From: Desulfitobacterium chlororespirans DSM 11544
GTDB taxonomy: Bacteria > Bacillota > Desulfitobacteriia > Desulfitobacteriales > Desulfitobacteriaceae
Direction: 5' to 3'
Assembly: GCF_900143285.1 (NCBI RefSeq)
Contig: NZ_FRDN01000007.1
Span: forward strand, 162,371 to 226,370
DNA: 64,000 bases
The position numbers and the translations under genes are program-made. Below, piece by piece: positions 61,668 through 64,000 of this stretch. The number at the start of each line of letters is the position of its first letter. Positions within the stretch are counted from its first letter, which is position 1. Below the pieces are notes generated by a model. That model searched no databases. It worked only from the letters and a program-made list of their open reading frames with translations, and was not told the origin of the DNA.

Positions 61668-62417
61668 TTATTTTTCAAATTTTCTTCTCGCCCGGTTGAC
61701 AAGGGCGTGGGCGGCATCCGGCTCCTCCTCCACTCCCAGCAGGGAGGAAAGAAGATGGCGCACCTGGCCGCAGCCATGGCGCCGGAACTGTCCGGAGCAG
61801 GAAGCACAGTAGGTATAAATCGTCTTCCCCTCCCCTTCCTCCTTTGCCTGAGCACACAGCTTGTCTGCCGCCGCCGGGCCATGGGCGGCGATGTCCCCCC
61901 GCAATCCGCAGCAGGGGACCCTCTCCATGGTCTGCAGATCCGCCAAAGGCACCAGTTTACTGATCTCCTCCAGAAGCCGCCCCGTCTCCCGATCCGGACA
62001 AGGGCGAAAGACTACTCCGGACGGGGGCGGGCTCTGGCAGGTGTAATCCCAGCGGGAAAGCAGGGCGTAGATGCTAATCACCGGGAAATCCAGAGTTTCA
62101 CCCAGATATTCCAGGCAGTTGGGGCACAGACAGACTACCTCTCCCACACCCAGCCGCTTCAGCCGCTCAGTCATCTTTTGCGCGATCCGCACCGTGTCCC
62201 GTTCCCCCTTCAGTTCCGCCACCGGTTTGCCGCAGCAGTCGTAGGCCACGCCCACCCCATGCTCCCGGCACAACTCCGCCAGTGCATCCATAGTCTTGGG
62301 GAACTGGGAAGGAAAACTACACCCTGGAAAGAGCAGGGTGGTACAGGACTCTTTAGGGTAATTGCGGAAAGGATAATGGCTCTTTTCCAACAAAGTGATG
62401 AGCTGTCTCGCCTTCAC
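61668..62417 (-). CDS. CCG-domain (Fe-S-binding) protein, HdrB-like
   Basis: The 249-residue protein has two Cys-rich CCG-like sets: FPGCSFPSQF with AYDCCGKPVAEL and VVCLCPNCLEYL in the first half, then VPCCGLRGDIAAH and YCASCSGQFRRHGC in the second. These repeats bind unusual Fe-S clusters in heterodisulfide reductase HdrB and related subunits. The gene lies between the TVP38 pair and the peroxidase-like gene in the arsenosugar-type operon. A redox role toward an arsenic or thiol substrate is inferred only. Confidence 0.82.
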   Translation of the reverse strand: MKARQLITLLEKSHYPFRNYPKESCTTLLFPGCSFPSQFPKTMDALAELCREHGVGVAYDCCGKPVAELKGERDTVRIAQKMTERLKRLGVGEVVCLCPNCLEYLGETLDFPVISIYALLSRWDYTCQSPPPSGVVFRPCPDRETGRLLEEISKLVPLADLQTMERVPCCGLRGDIAAHGPAAADKLCAQAKEEGEGKTIYTYCASCSGQFRRHGCGQVRHLLSSLLGVEEEPDAAHALVNRARRKFEK

Positions 62418-63079
62418 ACCTTCACCCCCTTCTTTTTCAATATGAAGGATAGGGTTAACACAAGGGCCAGCAAGGCCCCTGCAATCATTAAATAAAGACC
62501 CCGTCTCTCCGGACTGGCCACCCCTGCCGCCCCTACGGTATAGGCCGCAGTGCCCGGCAGCATAAAAAGGGCCGAATACAGAGCATAGGGCAGGAATCTG
62601 ATGTCTGTGATGCCGTAGGCAAAATTTTGCAGATTATAGGGAAAAAGCGGTACCAGCCGGGTGATCGCTAACAAAAATACATCCCTTTGTCCCGCTCCCG
62701 CAAAGAGGAGGCGGTTGAGATAGCTGTTCTTCTCTAATTGGGGCTTCAGCGTATCCTTGAGAAAGTAGCGCCCAGCCAGAAAAGACAGGCAGGCACCCAG
62801 GGTCACAGCCAACCAGCAGGCCAAGGTTCCCCACACAGGACCGAAAAGCACCCCGGCCACAATAGCAAAAGTCACCCCCGGCAAAGCCAGCAGCACACAG
62901 CCGGCCACGGTGAGGACCCCGTAGAGCAGCAGGGCCAGGGCAAAGTTATCCTCCAGGGCGCGGCGCATAACAGGCAGGGTCTCCTGGTTGGCTAGATAAT
63001 CCGACCAGCCGAAGATAGAGTTGCCGATTAACACCAGCACCACTAACCCCAAAAAGAGCCAAGGCTTCCTATTTTTCAT
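62414..63079 (-). CDS. TVP38/TMEM64 family membrane protein
   Basis: I choose the ATG at 63079 (MKNRKPWLFLGLVVLV); the frame is open to 63103. The protein of about 221 residues has around six membrane helices and the VTT/SNARE-associated core: LALPGVTFAIVAGVLFGPVW then GTLACWLAVTLGACLSFLAG, with RLVPLFPYNLQNFAYGITDI. Bacterial TVP38 proteins are DedA-like and probably move lipids or ions. It overlaps the upstream paralogue. Confidence 0.88.
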   Translation of the reverse strand: MKNRKPWLFLGLVVLVLIGNSIFGWSDYLANQETLPVMRRALEDNFALALLLYGVLTVAGCVLLALPGVTFAIVAGVLFGPVWGTLACWLAVTLGACLSFLAGRYFLKDTLKPQLEKNSYLNRLLFAGAGQRDVFLLAITRLVPLFPYNLQNFAYGITDIRFLPYALYSALFMLPGTAAYTVGAAGVASPERRGLYLMIAGALLALVLTLSFILKKKGVKV

Positions 63080-63782
63080 CCGCAGCTTCCCTTTTCCGAT
63101 CATGATAAATCTTCCTGAATAGGTAAATCAAAACTGTGAGGGCGAAGAGAATCAGCAGGGCGGTGACGAAGAGCCTGGCCCCTCCGGTGAGCATCCCCCC
63201 CACATAAGAGTACACAAGTGTGGCAGGGAGCTGCCCGATGCCCGTAGCCAGGAAAAAGCCCCCAAAACTCATGCCTGTCAACCCTGCGGCATAGCTCACC
63301 AAATCGAAAGAAACGAAGGGAAGCAGACGGCAGATAAGAATAGTATGCTTTCCGTACTGCCTGAAAAATACATCCACGCTGCTCAGAGCTGTCTTGGAGG
63401 CCAGCTTCTCCACGGTGTCCCGCCCCAGAAGGCGGGCAATCCAAAAGCAGACGGCCGCTCCGGTCATGGCGCTGGACCAGGAGAGGATGGCCCCCTGCCA
63501 CCAGCCGAAGATCATAGCGTTGGCGAAGGTAATCAGAAAGGCCGGAAGAGGAGCAGCCACAGACTGGAGGAGCATCAGGCAGAAGGAAACAACGGCCGCC
63601 CAAGGACCGAAGGAGCGGATGTACTCCACTACCTGGCTGATGTCCATTGAGGAAAGCAAAATGAAGACTGACCCAAGCCCGGTCCTAAGGGGAGGTACAA
63701 TCAAGCAAATGATCACCGCCAGGATAATGACTGCCCAAACAACCCGCTTCCGATATTTCTTCGACCATCTTTGTTCGTTCAT
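63069..63782 (-). CDS. TVP38/TMEM64 family membrane protein
   Basis: The start is placed at the ATG at 63782 (MNEQRWSKKYRK), eight bases after GAGG; an ATG at 63788 is too close to that site. The 237-residue protein has about six helices with the VTT-domain core ANAMIFGWWQGAILSWSSAM and GAAVCFWIARLLGRDTVEKL, then CRLLPFVSFDLVSYAAGLTG. It heads the operon that continues into the arsenosugar genes, and with its neighbour downstream could form a hetero-oligomer. Confidence 0.88.
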   Translation of the reverse strand: MNEQRWSKKYRKRVVWAVIILAVIICLIVPPLRTGLGSVFILLSSMDISQVVEYIRSFGPWAAVVSFCLMLLQSVAAPLPAFLITFANAMIFGWWQGAILSWSSAMTGAAVCFWIARLLGRDTVEKLASKTALSSVDVFFRQYGKHTILICRLLPFVSFDLVSYAAGLTGMSFGGFFLATGIGQLPATLVYSYVGGMLTGGARLFVTALLILFALTVLIYLFRKIYHDRKREAADEK

Positions 63783-63821
63783 TGACATTACCTCGTTTCT
63801 ACCTACCTGGCACAATATGCT

Positions 63822-63862
63822 AAGGGCTGCCAGGGAAAGCAATAGCCCCCTGGCAGCCCTTC
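63822..63862. terminator. Strong hairpin at the upstream edge of the arsenosugar operon
   Basis: The stem AAGGGCTGCCAGGG/CCCTGGCAGCCCTT has a 13-base loop and trailing CTTTAG on the plus strand. It lies about 40 bases before the TVP38 start, so it may be the terminator of a gene outside the window or control read-through into the operon. Confidence 0.6.
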
Positions 63863-64000
63863 TTTAGCCGTATCGATCCTCACCTCGGGCATTTACAAAG
63901 AGCACATCTTCACTGCCCGTTCGCTCTTTATATACTGAGAATCGTCGATGTACTAGTCGCTGAATGATGTGTCCACCACAGAGGCGGCTTAATTAGGAAT

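Noticed and set aside
1-64000. CRISPR arrays, rRNA operons and intact tRNA genes
   Set aside because: No regularly spaced short direct repeats, no rRNA sequence and no complete cloverleaf were seen; the only tRNA-like sequence is the 3' remnant at 24086-24117.

Overview
The window looks like chromosome of a spore-forming Firmicute close to Desulfitobacterium. It holds forespore genes (gpr, ylbJ, a short SASP-like gene), a FapR-controlled fatty acid cluster, a PrkC/PrpC/FHA/PBP/FtsW cluster and low-to-mid GC DNA with strong Shine-Dalgarno sites. The genus is inferred from gene content and order; no database search was possible. Almost all genes lie on the minus strand, so operons read from high to low coordinates.

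Layout. 1-2069: two FtsX-type ABC permeases, the first running off the left edge. 2321-9789: an accessory zone with a decayed IS1182-type transposase, a broken second copy of an anti-sigma gene, small secreted proteins, an ECF sigma/anti-sigma pair, a deleted second copy of the smc 3' end and a CWB2 cell-wall protein. 9789-16559: smc, rnc, fabF and a FabK-like flavoprotein, headed by a FapR box. 16663-22286: fapR-plsX-fabH-fabK-fabD-fabG-acpP, with a vegetative promoter and FapR operator. 22509-23948: an AT-rich orphan gene for two membrane helices plus a NUDIX domain, like the Cap16 effectors of CBASS, with a tRNA 3'-end remnant about 140 bases away. 24287-37703: rpmF, DUF177, ackA, patatin, ylbJ, rsmD, gpr, a mini-SASP, recG, serine dehydratase, FakA-like and Asp23 genes.

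37986-55694: rpmB, then hslO-thiN-rpe-rsgA-prkC-PBP-FtsW/RodA-prpC-FHA-FHA-rlmN-rsmB-fmt-def-priA. This is a nearly continuous minus-strand run joining translation, cell-wall signalling and DNA repair. Two copies of an undescribed composite non-coding repeat sit in it, one between rpmB and hslO and one between fmt and def; each copy has two modules with their own terminal inverted repeats. 55913-58995: a YbjQ-family protein, a PyrR-attenuated uracil permease, and a HEPN/MNT toxin-antitoxin pair bracketed by an exact 45-bp direct repeat derived from the permease terminator. 58996-63782: an arsenosugar-type operon (two glycosyltransferases, ArsS-like radical SAM protein, peroxidase-like protein, CCG Fe-S protein, two TVP38 membrane proteins).

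How the genes connect: FapR probably couples both lipid transcription units and, through read-through, rnc and smc. PrkC/PrpC and the FHA proteins form a phospho-signalling module beside a transpeptidase and a SEDS protein. The least explained elements are the composite repeats, the orphan 2TM-NUDIX gene, the leader of gpr and the repeat-bracketed HEPN/MNT cassette.
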